19,151 bases of DNA. It comes from Actinomycetes bacterium (lineage in GTDB: Bacteria; Actinomycetota; Actinomycetes; Propionibacteriales; Propionibacteriaceae). The DNA lies in assembly GCA_023436925.1 (NCBI GenBank), contig JAEZHJ010000069.1, forward strand, positions 1-19,151, given 5' to 3'. The notes beneath the pieces are model-generated. The model worked only from the letters and a program-made list of their open reading frames with translations. It was not told the DNA's origin and did not search any database. The stretch's first letter is position 1; every line of letters begins with the position of its first letter. Made by a program: the position numbers and the translations under genes. Below, piece after piece: positions 1 through 6,917 of this stretch.

Positions 1-1
1 C

Positions 2-499
2 GGCGCCACCACCGGCTGGATCCGGATGGTGCAGACCTCCGACCTCCCCTCCGAGCTGTGGGGGACGCTGGGCCTGCTCGGCATGATCGCCCTTGTGGCG
101 GCGACCTTCGCGCTCGGGGTGCGTGGGCTGGCCGCAGACGTGATGGCCGCCAGCGTCGTCCCGATCGTGGTGGGCTACACGCTGGGCCACTACCTGAGCC
201 TGCTCGTCCTGGAGGGGCAGCGGACGGCGGGGCTGCTGTCCGACCCGCTCGGGCTCGGCTGGAACCTGTTCGGGACCGCCGAGGCCGGGATCGCCCAGCT
301 GTGGCTGGAGAACCCGACCGCGACCGCCCTCATCCAGCTCTTCGCCATCGTGGGCGGGCACCTGCTCGGCGTGCTGGTCGCCCACGACCTGGCGATCGCC
401 CGGCTGCCCGCCACCCGTGCCGTGAGCGGACAGGTGCCGCTGCTGCTGGTGATGGTGGGCTACACCGTGGGCGGGCTCACCCTGCTGTTCTCGCCCTGA
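2..499 (+). CDS. C-terminal part of a polytopic membrane protein (partial)
   Basis: The frame is open from the first complete codon of the window, so the 5' end lies outside; the first ATG (26) has no obvious ribosome binding site and is probably internal. The visible 165 residues are mostly hydrophobic, with about four membrane-spanning stretches. Motifs include a GYTLGHYLSLLVLEGQ segment, a DPLGLGWNLFGTAE segment and a GGHLLGVLVAHD segment. From memory this resembles the C-terminus of actinobacterial membrane proteins often labelled 'fenitrothion hydrolase', a label whose biochemical meaning is doubtful. I would call it only an integral membrane protein of that family. It converges on the SRPBCC gene, whose stop is 29 bases away. 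Confidence 0.75.
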   Translation, partial: GATTGWIRMVQTSDLPSELWGTLGLLGMIALVAATFALGVRGLAADVMAASVVPIVVGYTLGHYLSLLVLEGQRTAGLLSDPLGLGWNLFGTAEAGIAQLWLENPTATALIQLFAIVGGHLLGVLVAHDLAIARLPATRAVSGQVPLLLVMVGYTVGGLTLLFSP

Positions 500-519
500 C
501 CCGGCGATCGCGGGCCGGG
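500..519. terminator. Possible bidirectional hairpin terminator
   Basis: CCCGGC (500-505) and GCCGGG (514-519) form a 6-bp GC stem with an 8-base loop between two convergent genes. There is no T-run. Position supports a terminator, the short stem does not. Confidence 0.3.
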
Positions 520-528
520 CGGTGCGGC

Positions 529-954
529 TCAGCCCCGCTCGACGACGTCCTTCAGCCCGGCCAGCATCTGCTGCCAGTTGGTGCGGAACTCATCCTCGGA
601 ACCCTCCGGCGTGTTGTCCTGCTCCAGGGTGAGCAGCGTCCGGTCGCCCCGGCTCTGCAGGCGGTACTCCAGCCGGTGGTAGTTCTCCGGGACGTCGTCC
701 AGGCCGGTCAGCGGGCTGAAGTGGGTGACCACCAGCCGCTCGGGCGGCACCACCTCCACCACCTCGCCGTGGTCGGCATAGGACTTGCCTCCGAACTCGC
801 CGGACCAGGTGATCCGGGAGCCGGGCTCCCAGGTGGTCTCCAGCCGGGTCCCGAAGAAGTACTGCCGCACGATCGCGGGGTCGGTCAGAGCCTGCCACAC
901 CCGTTCGACGGGGGCGTCAACGGTGACCTCGACGTTGACGGTGTGTCCACTCAT
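529..954 (-). CDS. SRPBCC / AHSA1-like small ligand-binding domain protein
   Basis: 141 residues in a single START/Bet v1-like fold. Family signs are the opening beta strand and helix (VNVEVTVDAPVERVWQALTDP), the central WSGEFGG and VVEVVPPERLVVTHF strands, and the C-terminal amphipathic helix NWQQMLAGLKDVVERG. Length fits the AHSA1/COG3832 group. These proteins bind hydrophobic ligands or act as small regulators or chaperones; the ligand cannot be told here. A longer reading frame starts at 1044 but would overlap the upstream lipoprotein by 50 bases and adds a low-complexity N-terminus, so the ATG at 954 is preferred. No strong Shine-Dalgarno is seen; a small palindrome (958-972) lies just upstream. 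It may be the last gene of the minus-strand group starting at 3914. Confidence 0.85.
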   Translation of the reverse strand: MSGHTVNVEVTVDAPVERVWQALTDPAIVRQYFFGTRLETTWEPGSRITWSGEFGGKSYADHGEVVEVVPPERLVVTHFSPLTGLDDVPENYHRLEYRLQSRGDRTLLTLEQDNTPEGSEDEFRTNWQQMLAGLKDVVERG

Positions 955-994
955 GCAGCCGGGGTACCCGGCGGGCAGGCCCCGAAACGGCTGG

Positions 995-2479
995 TCAGGG
1001 CCGGCGTCCGCCGGACGGCGGTTCCCCGCCGGGCCCGCCCCCACCGGGCCCGCCGCCGAAGCCGGCCACGGCCTGTCCGGCCGTCACCGTCGTGCTGGCT
1101 CCGCCGCTGGTGACGGTGTAGCCGGCCCCGGGGGTGATGTCGGGAGCGGAGTAGGTCACCGTGGCGAAGGCCTTGCGGGCGGACAGCTCGGCCACCGTCT
1201 TGCCGGACTCGTCGCTCACCCGGACGGTGTCGCCGGCGGCGCCGTCGATCATCGCGGTGAGCCAGCCCTGGGGAGAGTCGGCGTCCGGCGACTCGGTCAT
1301 CCCGCCGATGTCGAAGGCGACCAGCGTGCCGCCGCTGACCTGCAACGAGCCGTTGGTGTCCAGGGCGCTGTTGCCGCCCCGGGTCGGTCCGTAGACGGTG
1401 ACCGTCCCCCCGGTCAGCCACGCGTCGCCGTTGGAGTCGAGGCCGTCGCCCTCGGCGTCCAGGGTGACGGTTCCGCCGGAGATCACCAGGACGGCGCCCG
1501 GGTCGGCCTGCATCGACTCGCCGGTCCCGGTCGTGGCGTTGAGCGCGTCGTCGGTGGCGGTGATGTCGACGGTGCCGTCGGCGATCAGCAGTTGGGCAGC
1601 CTCGAAGCCCTCCTCCGAGCGGGTCACCGTCACCTTCCCACCGGTCATCACCAGGTCGGTGACCGCGTCCATCCCGTCGCTGCCGGCGTCGATCGTGACC
1701 GTCCCGGCCTGCAGGTCGATGTAGCCGCGGGTGTCCTCGTCCTCGTTGTCGGCCTTGAAGCCGTCGCCGCCGGCGGTCACCGAGATGGTGCCGCCCTTGA
1801 CGGTGAGCGAGTCCTTGCCGCGCAGGCCGTCGTCGACCGCGGTCACGGTGAGGTCGCCGGACAGGATCACCAGGTCGTCCTCGCTGGTGATGGCGTCGTT
1901 GCCGTTGCCGGTGACCTTCAGCGAACCGGTGCCGCTGATCGTCAGGTCCTCCTCGCTGAACAGGGCGGCGTTGACATCGGCGTCCTCGGCATAGCTGGTG
2001 GTGTCGGACAGCGTGTTGCTGCTGCCCTCGGCGAGGTGGACGGCGACGTCGTCGGCGGCCAGCACGGCGATCGCGGCGGTGGTGTCACTGTGGATCGAGA
2101 CCCCGTCCAGCACGAGGACGACCAGGGCGTCGTCGGGGGCGTCCACCACGACCTGGCCGGACAGCTTCCCGGACAGCCGGTAGACCCCCGCCGCGGAGAT
2201 GGTGACGGTGCCGTCCTTCACCGAGACGCCGGAGGCCTTGCTGGTCGCGGTGGAGCCGCTCAGCTTCACTTCGACCGCGTCGTCCATCGACCATTCGTCC
2301 TCGTTCACCGTGGTGGCGTTCTCGTTGGCGGCCAGGACCGCCTCCGGAGTGAGAACCGCCGACGCGGACGTGCTGGGAGCGGGTTCGGTGGTGGTGCTGG
2401 TCGACGGCGGGGTCGTGCTGCACCCGGCCAGGGCGACAGCGGTGGCCAGGGCGCCGAGACCGAGGCTCAGGCGGCGCAT
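995..2479 (-). CDS. Cthe_2159-type carbohydrate-binding domain lipoprotein
   Basis: 494 residues. The N-terminus is a lipoprotein signal peptide with lipobox LAGC (Cys20), followed by a Ser/Thr/Pro linker, so the protein is predicted to be anchored outside the membrane. The body is a run of strand-turn repeats rich in Gly and Asp, for example DGLRGKDSLTVKGGTISVT, DGFKADNEDEDTRG and DGLDSNGDAWLTGGTVTVYG, matching the Cthe_2159 family (PF14262), whose founding member is a parallel beta-helix reported to bind acidic polysaccharides or cellulose. The last 20 or so residues are Gly/Pro-rich. The ATG at 2479 is chosen because AAGGAGATCCC precedes it and the signal peptide begins there; a frame extension to 2530 lies within the VTC gene. 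The gene overlaps the VTC stop by 13 bases, which suggests translational coupling. Confidence 0.88.
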   Translation of the reverse strand: MRRLSLGLGALATAVALAGCSTTPPSTSTTTEPAPSTSASAVLTPEAVLAANENATTVNEDEWSMDDAVEVKLSGSTATSKASGVSVKDGTVTISAAGVYRLSGKLSGQVVVDAPDDALVVLVLDGVSIHSDTTAAIAVLAADDVAVHLAEGSSNTLSDTTSYAEDADVNAALFSEEDLTISGTGSLKVTGNGNDAITSEDDLVILSGDLTVTAVDDGLRGKDSLTVKGGTISVTAGGDGFKADNEDEDTRGYIDLQAGTVTIDAGSDGMDAVTDLVMTGGKVTVTRSEEGFEAAQLLIADGTVDITATDDALNATTGTGESMQADPGAVLVISGGTVTLDAEGDGLDSNGDAWLTGGTVTVYGPTRGGNSALDTNGSLQVSGGTLVAFDIGGMTESPDADSPQGWLTAMIDGAAGDTVRVSDESGKTVAELSARKAFATVTYSAPDITPGAGYTVTSGGASTTVTAGQAVAGFGGGPGGGGPGGEPPSGGRRP

Positions 2480-3249
2480 GGGATCTCCTTGGATGCGATC
2501 TGGAAATGGCTGTTCAAGACGCGGGTCCACTTGTTGTCGGGCAGGTCACCGCGCAGCGCTGCCAGGCCGGTGCCGTACTTGCTGATCGCGGCCGGGCGAT
2601 GGCCGGCGCGCCACAGCAGCCGGTCCACGTCACAGGGACGGGGGCCGGACTTGGTCTCGAGGATGACCAGGCCGGGCACGGCGAGGGCGTTGCGACGGTA
2701 ATTCCAGACTAGGTCGGTGTCGACGGTCACCCGCACCCCGGATTCGGGAGGCAGCAGGGTGAGCCGCCGGTACCGGGTGACCAGCGTCGGGGTGAGCTCC
2801 GCAGCAGCAAGCGCAGCGTGGCCGCGGGCGGCCAGCGTCTGGTCGATGAACCCGAGGGCCGCCGGGGTGAGTCGGTCCCGGTCGGCCGGATCGTAGGGAG
2901 TGCGGTCCTTGACGGTGGTGCCGCGGGAGTCGCGGGTCTTCACCTCGAGGAAGGCGCCGCCGGTGTCGAGGTAGCTGCGGGTGCGCACCTTGCAGCGGCG
3001 CCGCCGGCGCAGCGCCGACTGCCGGTAGCTCAGCAGGTCGGGGGTGTCGAAGTAGACCGACTCGTACTGGAAGCGGCGCCGACCGTCAATCGCCAGCACC
3101 AGGGTGCGGGCGTCGAGCCCGTCGAGCAGCGCGGCAGCCTGGTCGGGCGACAACACATACTTGCGGTCGACCCGGGTCAGCAGCTCGGCGCCGGCGGTGA
3201 GGTCGGCCAGGCCGAGGGTGTCGAACCGCTCCACGGGCAGGGCGGTCAT
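2467..3249 (-). CDS. VTC-domain protein (polyphosphate polymerase-like triphosphate tunnel fold)
   Basis: 260 residues covering one VTC domain (PF09359), the tunnel fold that makes polyphosphate from ATP in yeast Vtc4. Visible tunnel residues are R26 and K30 in RVDRKYVL, the YESVYFDTPDLLSY strand (62-75), the CKVRTRSY basic strand (R89, R91), FLEVK (E102, K104), TRYRR (159-162), VTVDTDLVW (D177, D179), ILETKS (E198, K200) and SKYGTGLAAL with K224, the conserved lysine near the C-terminus. All positions expected for an active tunnel appear to be filled. The start overlaps the DUF4956 stop (ATGA), and its end overlaps the lipoprotein start. In eukaryotes the product is polyphosphate; for the bacterial stand-alone form in a DUF4956 operon the product is not established. 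Confidence 0.9.
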   Translation of the reverse strand: MTALPVERFDTLGLADLTAGAELLTRVDRKYVLSPDQAAALLDGLDARTLVLAIDGRRRFQYESVYFDTPDLLSYRQSALRRRRRCKVRTRSYLDTGGAFLEVKTRDSRGTTVKDRTPYDPADRDRLTPAALGFIDQTLAARGHAALAAAELTPTLVTRYRRLTLLPPESGVRVTVDTDLVWNYRRNALAVPGLVILETKSGPRPCDVDRLLWRAGHRPAAISKYGTGLAALRGDLPDNKWTRVLNSHFQIASKEIPCAA

Positions 3250-3914
3250 CGGGTCACCACCGCCCGTGCTACTGCGGGGACGGGCTGTCCGGACGACTGA
3301 GTTCCCCCGAACCGGGTCTCGGACCGCCCGCCCCCGCTGTTGCCGCCGCGGCCCCGATCCGCGGCGGGGCTCGGTGCGTGGTACCGGACGTCGACGACGG
3401 TCAGGTCACACACCAGGTCGATTCGCCGGACGTCGACCGCGTCCACGGTCGCGCCCAGCAGGTCAGAAAGCTCGCGTCGCAGCTCGGCCTCGTCGCTGAT
3501 CGCCCGGTCGAGGGTGACCGTGTGCTGCCGGGCCCGGCGCAGCAGCCGCGGGTGGTCGCCGATCCACAGCGTCCCCACGATGAGCGCCAGCAGGCCGAGC
3601 GCTGCCGGCACGCCGATGGTCGTCCCCAGCCCGGCGACCAGTCCGAGCGCGAGCGCGGCGAAGTAGTAGGCGACCTCGCGCTGGCTGATCTCGGCGGACC
3701 GCAGCCGGATGATCGACAACACCCCGAACAGGCCCAGCCCCAGCCCCAGACCGGCGTCGGCGCCGGCCAGGACCAGGGTCACCGCCAGCACGCCGACGTT
3801 GACCACCAGGAAGGCGACCACCAGGTCGCGGCGTCGGTGGCGCCGGAAGTACAGCGGGAAGACCAGCAGGGCGACGGCGAGCAGATCGGCCGCGGCCAGG
3901 ACGAGCGTTGTCAT
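3246..3914 (-). CDS. DUF4956 integral membrane protein
   Basis: 222 residues. Four to five hydrophobic segments lie in the first 120 residues, followed by a soluble C-terminal domain. The diagnostic stretch is GVLSIIRLRSAEISQREVAYYFAALALGL (about 63-91), typical of DUF4956. The last 35 residues are Gly/Ser/Arg-rich and probably disordered. The ATG at 3914 is preceded by AAGGAGAGGC, a good ribosome binding site. DUF4956 proteins recur next to VTC-domain genes, as here (ATGA overlap), which suggests that the two form a membrane complex; DUF4956 would be the membrane partner of the polymerase-like subunit. That function is inferred from context only. Confidence 0.88.
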   Translation of the reverse strand: MTTLVLAAADLLAVALLVFPLYFRRHRRRDLVVAFLVVNVGVLAVTLVLAGADAGLGLGLGLFGVLSIIRLRSAEISQREVAYYFAALALGLVAGLGTTIGVPAALGLLALIVGTLWIGDHPRLLRRARQHTVTLDRAISDEAELRRELSDLLGATVDAVDVRRIDLVCDLTVVDVRYHAPSPAADRGRGGNSGGGRSETRFGGTQSSGQPVPAVARAVVTR

Positions 3915-3944
3915 GCCTCTCCTTCAGGACAGCGGGCAGGGGCA

Positions 3945-3975
3945 GCGGGGACGGTTCGGCGTGAACCGTCCCCGC
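3945..3975. terminator. 13-bp perfect hairpin between protease and DUF4956 operon
   Basis: GCGGGGACGGTTC (3945-3957) and GAACCGTCCCCGC (3963-3975) form a perfect 13-bp stem with a 5-base loop. It sits 12 bases after the stop of the minus-strand protease gene and 31 bases before the DUF4956 start. There is no T-run, as is common in high-GC actinobacteria. It could terminate protease transcription or limit read-through into the DUF4956 genes. The arm shares the 11-mer GGGGACGGTTC with the tandem repeat at 17280-17405. Confidence 0.6.
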
Positions 3976-3987
3976 CGCGAGGGGGAA

Positions 3988-5022
3988 TCAGGCCAGCGGG
4001 GCGCGGCCCAGGGTGGTGGTGGCGGTGTGGCTGCCGTCGGCGTCGAGCCAGCTCAGCTGCACGCTGTCACCGGGGCGGTGGTTGCCGAGGCGCTGGACGA
4101 GGTCGGCGTAGCTGGTCACCCGCTGCCCGTCCAGGGCGGTGATGATCGAGCCGCGGGTCACCCCGGCCTGGTCGGCGGCGCCGCCGTCCACGACGCCCAG
4201 CACCAGCAGGTCGCCGTTGCGCTCCGACAGCTGCAGACCCAGCGCCGGCCCGTAGCCCAGGGCGACGGCTCCGGAGTCGTCGCCGGACAGGATCTGGTCG
4301 GCCAGTCCGAGCACCGTGCTGATCGGGATGGCGTAGCCGGTGGTGCCGGCGGAGTCGGCCGCGACGTTCATGCCGACGACCTCGCCGTCGCTGTCCAGCA
4401 GCGCGCCGCCGGAGTCACCCGGGACGACGGTGGCGTCGATCTCGATCAGGTCGGTCAGCGGCTGCGGCCGGCCATTGTCGTTGGAGACCGTGATGTTGGC
4501 ACCGGTGTCGGTCACCCGGCCGTCGGCGGCGGTCAGCACGCCACGGCCGTTGGAGTTTCCGACCGCGGTCACCTTGTCGCCCTCGTGGACGGGAGCGGTG
4601 TCGGTGGCGATGGTGGACAGGCCGCTGGCGTCCTGCAGCTTGAGGACGGCGACGTCGGTCTCGGGCTCGTAGCCGACAACGTCGGCCAGGTAGGTCCGGT
4701 TGGTCGCCGGGTCGGTCACCTCGACCTGGGTGCTGCCCTCGACGACGTGGTGGTTGGTCACGACGGTGCCGTCCGAGCTCAGCACCATGCCGGTGCCGGC
4801 CGCTTCGCCGGCCCCGTAGTCGACCTGGGTATCGATCAGGACGACGCCGGTGGACTGGGTGGCGGACGCGAGGGTCGCGGTGGCAGAGGGCCGCTGGGTG
4901 TCCAGCCACGGGCCACCGTGGCGGGTCGGGACGGCGAAGGCCTGCGCGGGGGTGGCCGCGGCGACGGCCAGGACGGGGACGGCCACCGCGGCGGCGGCCA
5001 GACGGGCGATTCGGGGGGTCAT
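3988..5022 (-). CDS. Secreted S1C trypsin-like serine protease with C-terminal PDZ domain
   Basis: 344 residues. An N-terminal signal peptide (Arg near the start, alanine-rich core, AQA at 26-28) predicts secretion; no second membrane anchor is seen. The protease domain (about 55-245) has the HtrA/DegP triad: His92 in TNHHVV, Asp123 in ETDVAVLKL and Ser204 in PGDSGGAL. The PDZ domain (about 255-340) carries the GLQL strand, the GGAADQAGVTRGSIITALDG motif and RLGNHRPGD. Such proteases handle misfolded or surface proteins. The ATG at 5022 is preceded by GGAAGGATGCC. Most actinobacterial HtrA proteins are membrane-anchored with a long cytoplasmic N-terminus, so this free secreted form is the shorter type. 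It reads towards the DUF4956 operon across a 73-base gap with a hairpin. Confidence 0.93.
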   Translation of the reverse strand: MTPRIARLAAAAVAVPVLAVAAATPAQAFAVPTRHGGPWLDTQRPSATATLASATQSTGVVLIDTQVDYGAGEAAGTGMVLSSDGTVVTNHHVVEGSTQVEVTDPATNRTYLADVVGYEPETDVAVLKLQDASGLSTIATDTAPVHEGDKVTAVGNSNGRGVLTAADGRVTDTGANITVSNDNGRPQPLTDLIEIDATVVPGDSGGALLDSDGEVVGMNVAADSAGTTGYAIPISTVLGLADQILSGDDSGAVALGYGPALGLQLSERNGDLLVLGVVDGGAADQAGVTRGSIITALDGQRVTSYADLVQRLGNHRPGDSVQLSWLDADGSHTATTTLGRAPLA

Positions 5023-5166
5023 GGCATCCTTCCGGGGATCTCGAGGTATGTCCCTACGATGCGGTTCGATGCTGTGGGATCGCCCAGACGACCCCTGCAG
5101 CCGGCTGGGAGGTCACTGTGAACTTCCTGTGGGCCTCGTGCGGGGCGGGGGTGCAGACTCGAGGAC

Positions 5167-5658
5167 ATGGAACTCGTCGCCTTGTACGGAGCCGACGGCC
5201 GTCCCACCGGCGAGGTGGTCGACCGGGCCAGGATGCGGGCGGAGAACCTGCGCCACGCCGCCACCCATGTCGTGGTGCGCAACTCGGCCGGCGAGGTCTA
5301 CGTCCACCGCCGCACCGACACCAAGGACGTCTATCCCGGCCGCTACGACTTCACCGCCGGGGGCGTCCTGCAGGCGGGGGAGGACCCGCTGGAGTCGGCC
5401 CGGCGGGAGCTGGCCGAGGAACTGGGGATCACCGGTGTCGACCTGACCGTCCTGTTCGAGACCGACTATGCCGACGAGCACACCCGGTTCCACGCCTTCT
5501 GCTACGAGTGCCGCTGGGACGGCCCGGTGCGCTGGCAGCCCGAGGAGGTCGCCTGGGGTGACTGGGTGAGCCCCGCGCGGCTGCGGGAGCTGATCGCCGA
5601 GGTGCCGTTCATGCCCGACGCGGTGGCGAACCTGAAGCCCTGGCTGGACGCGCTCTGA
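5167..5658 (+). CDS. YfcD-type Nudix hydrolase
   Basis: 163 residues. The Nudix box is canonical: GVLQAGEDPLESARREL followed by AEELGI, which fits GX5EX7REUXEEXGU exactly. The N-terminus (ELVALYGADGRPTGEVVDRARMRAENLRHAATHVVV) and the HRRTDTKDVYPGRYDFTAGG segment match the E. coli YfcD / isopentenyl-diphosphate-isomerase-like subgroup. The expected chemistry is metal-dependent hydrolysis of a nucleoside diphosphate-linked or related compound; the substrate is unknown. The start at 5167 has only a weak GAGGA nearby. It diverges from the protease gene and converges on the LacI-type gene. The 144-base divergent gap upstream (5023-5166) must hold promoters for both, but I could not pick convincing -35/-10 pairs. 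Confidence 0.9.
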   Translation: MELVALYGADGRPTGEVVDRARMRAENLRHAATHVVVRNSAGEVYVHRRTDTKDVYPGRYDFTAGGVLQAGEDPLESARRELAEELGITGVDLTVLFETDYADEHTRFHAFCYECRWDGPVRWQPEEVAWGDWVSPARLRELIAEVPFMPDAVANLKPWLDAL

Positions 5659-5665
5659 GGTCGGC

Positions 5666-5689
5666 AGCGGGCCGCGGCGGCGACCCGCT
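5666..5689. terminator. Weak hairpin in convergent gap between Nudix and LacI-type genes
   Basis: AGCGGG (5666-5671) pairs with CCCGCT (5684-5689), followed by TT on the plus strand. The stem is only 6 bp with a 12-base loop. It lies in the 49-base convergent gap and may serve both genes. Confidence 0.25.
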
Positions 5690-5707
5690 TTGCGAAACCG
5701 GGCCCGG

Positions 5708-6760
5708 CTAGCGGTTGCAGGGTCCGCTGGAGGCGCGCACCACCAGCTCCGGCGGCAGCACCACCTTCTGGTGGACGTGGGCGGCGTCGCCCGAGGAGTG
5801 CTCCAGCAGCAGGCTGGCCGCCCGGTAGCCCAGTTCGTAGCTGGGCTGGCGCACCGACGTGAGCGGCACGATCCAGTCCGAGGCGAAGGTGTTGTCGTCG
5901 TACCCGACCAGCGAGACGTCCTCCGGCACCCGTACCCCCGCCTGGGCGAGGCCCCGGTAGACACCGAAGGCGAGCATGTCGTTGCCGCAGAAGACGGCGG
6001 TGGGCATGTCCCCGGCGAGCAGGCGCTCGGCCGCCAGTATGCCGTCGCGGATGCCGATCGCGTCGACGCTCTCCTCCACGAGGTGGGTCTCGGGGTCGAG
6101 CCCGGCGGCCTGCAGTTCCTCCCGGGCGCCCCGGCTGCGCTGGGCGAACTGGTGCAGCAGGGTGGGGCCGCCCACGAAGGCGATCCGTTCGTGGCCGAGT
6201 TCGAGCAGGTGCCGGACGGCCAGCCGGGCACCCGCGACGTGGTCGGTCGAGACCGAGCAGTGCTTGAGCGAGTCCTGGTAGTCGAGGGAGACGATCGGCA
6301 GCTTCCGGCTCCGGACCGACTTGCGGATCTGTGCGACGTTGCTGCTGGCCGGGGTCAGCAGGACGCCGCGGACCCGCTGCGCCGAGAGCATCTGCAGCAG
6401 GGCCGCCTCGCGCTCCCGCGAGTTCTCCGAGTCGCACAGGATCATCACGTGGCCGGCCTCGTTGGCGGCCCGCTCGACCCCGCCGGCCACCTCCATGAAG
6501 AAGGGGCTCATGATGTCGAGCACCACCAGGCCGATCACCTGGCTGGAGGCTCCGGTGAGCACCCGGGCCTGCTGGTTCGGGACGAACCCGAGCTCGGCGA
6601 TCGCCTGCTCCACCGCGGCGCGGGTGTGGCGACGGACCATCTCGGGATGGTTGATCGTGTTCGACACGGTGCCGATGGAGACGCCCGCGAGCGCCGCCAC
6701 ATCGCGGATGCTCGCCGCGGGTCGGGACGGCTCGGACGCCCTCGACTTCCTGCCAGCCAT
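5708..6760 (-). CDS. LacI-family transcriptional repressor of the divergent sugar-uptake operon
   Basis: 350 residues. The helix-turn-helix lies at about 17-37 (SIRDVAALAGVSIGTVSNTIN) with the family recognition pattern, followed by the hinge helix NQQARVLTGASS (about 55-66). The rest is a periplasmic-binding-protein-like ligand domain (QVIGLVVLDIMSPFF, GVLLTPAS, VSLDYQD, AFVGGP, AVFCGNDMLAFGVYRGL, VSLVGYDD). A GTG at 6766 extends the frame by two residues, but GGGGAGG is too close to it and well spaced for the ATG at 6760, so the latter is used. It is divergent from the ABC operon with two LacI-type palindromes between them, so it most likely represses that operon and responds to the imported ligand or a derivative. 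A third weak site near its own start may give autoregulation. Confidence 0.95.
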   Translation of the reverse strand: MAGRKSRASEPSRPAASIRDVAALAGVSIGTVSNTINHPEMVRRHTRAAVEQAIAELGFVPNQQARVLTGASSQVIGLVVLDIMSPFFMEVAGGVERAANEAGHVMILCDSENSREREAALLQMLSAQRVRGVLLTPASSNVAQIRKSVRSRKLPIVSLDYQDSLKHCSVSTDHVAGARLAVRHLLELGHERIAFVGGPTLLHQFAQRSRGAREELQAAGLDPETHLVEESVDAIGIRDGILAAERLLAGDMPTAVFCGNDMLAFGVYRGLAQAGVRVPEDVSLVGYDDNTFASDWIVPLTSVRQPSYELGYRAASLLLEHSSGDAAHVHQKVVLPPELVVRASSGPCNR

Positions 6761-6797
6761 GCCCACCTCCCCTGGAGGCGGCTGCCTCGGGTCGTGT

Positions 6798-6811
6798 CCG
6801 AACCGTTACCA
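6798..6811. promoter_or_regulatory. Degenerate LacI-type half-palindrome
   Basis: CCGAACCGTTACCA shares the GAAC-CG core with the two strong operators at 6862 and 6878 but the right arm is imperfect. It lies 37 bases upstream of the repressor start and could serve autoregulation. Low confidence. Confidence 0.3.
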
Positions 6812-6829
6812 AGTGTGGCCCATCCCGGG

Positions 6830-6858
6830 TTGCCGGTCGAGACCATTTGTAGTGTAGC
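6830..6858 (+). promoter_or_regulatory. Candidate promoter of the ASRT/ABC operon
   Basis: TTGCCG (6830-6835) and TGTAGC (6853-6858) are separated by 17 bases, a plausible -35/-10 pair in the most AT-rich part of the divergent region. Transcription would begin near 6865, inside the first operator, which suits repression by steric block. Not proven by sequence. Confidence 0.4.
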
Positions 6859-6861
6859 GTC

Positions 6862-6873
6862 TGAACCGGTTCA
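6862..6873. promoter_or_regulatory. LacI-family operator O1
   Basis: TGAACCGGTTCA is a perfect 12-base palindrome with the central CG typical of LacI-family sites. It lies between the repressor and the operon it probably controls, overlapping the expected transcription start. Confidence 0.8.
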
Positions 6874-6877
6874 AAAC

Positions 6878-6891
6878 TTGAACCGCTTCAA
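6878..6891. promoter_or_regulatory. LacI-family operator O2
   Basis: TTGAACCGCTTCAA is a palindrome of the form TTGAA-N4-TTCAA. Its centre is 17 bases from the centre of the neighbouring operator, so both sites would be bound on different faces of the helix or by competing dimers. Confidence 0.78.
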
Positions 6892-6917
6892 GCAGGGTCG
6901 CTGGAGAAGAGGATTCG

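Noticed and set aside
958..972. GCCGGG-GTA-CCCGGC palindrome as terminator of the lipoprotein gene
   Set aside because: Only 6 bp with a 3-base loop, and it lies right in front of the next gene's start; too weak to list as a feature.
785..2701. Long plus-strand open frame of 638 codons
   Set aside because: It is antisense to the lipoprotein and VTC genes, has low-complexity Gly/Val/Asp composition and no family pattern; high GC leaves few stops.
5023..5166. Promoters in the protease/Nudix divergent gap
   Set aside because: Several TA-containing hexamers exist, but none pairs with a convincing -35 at normal spacing.
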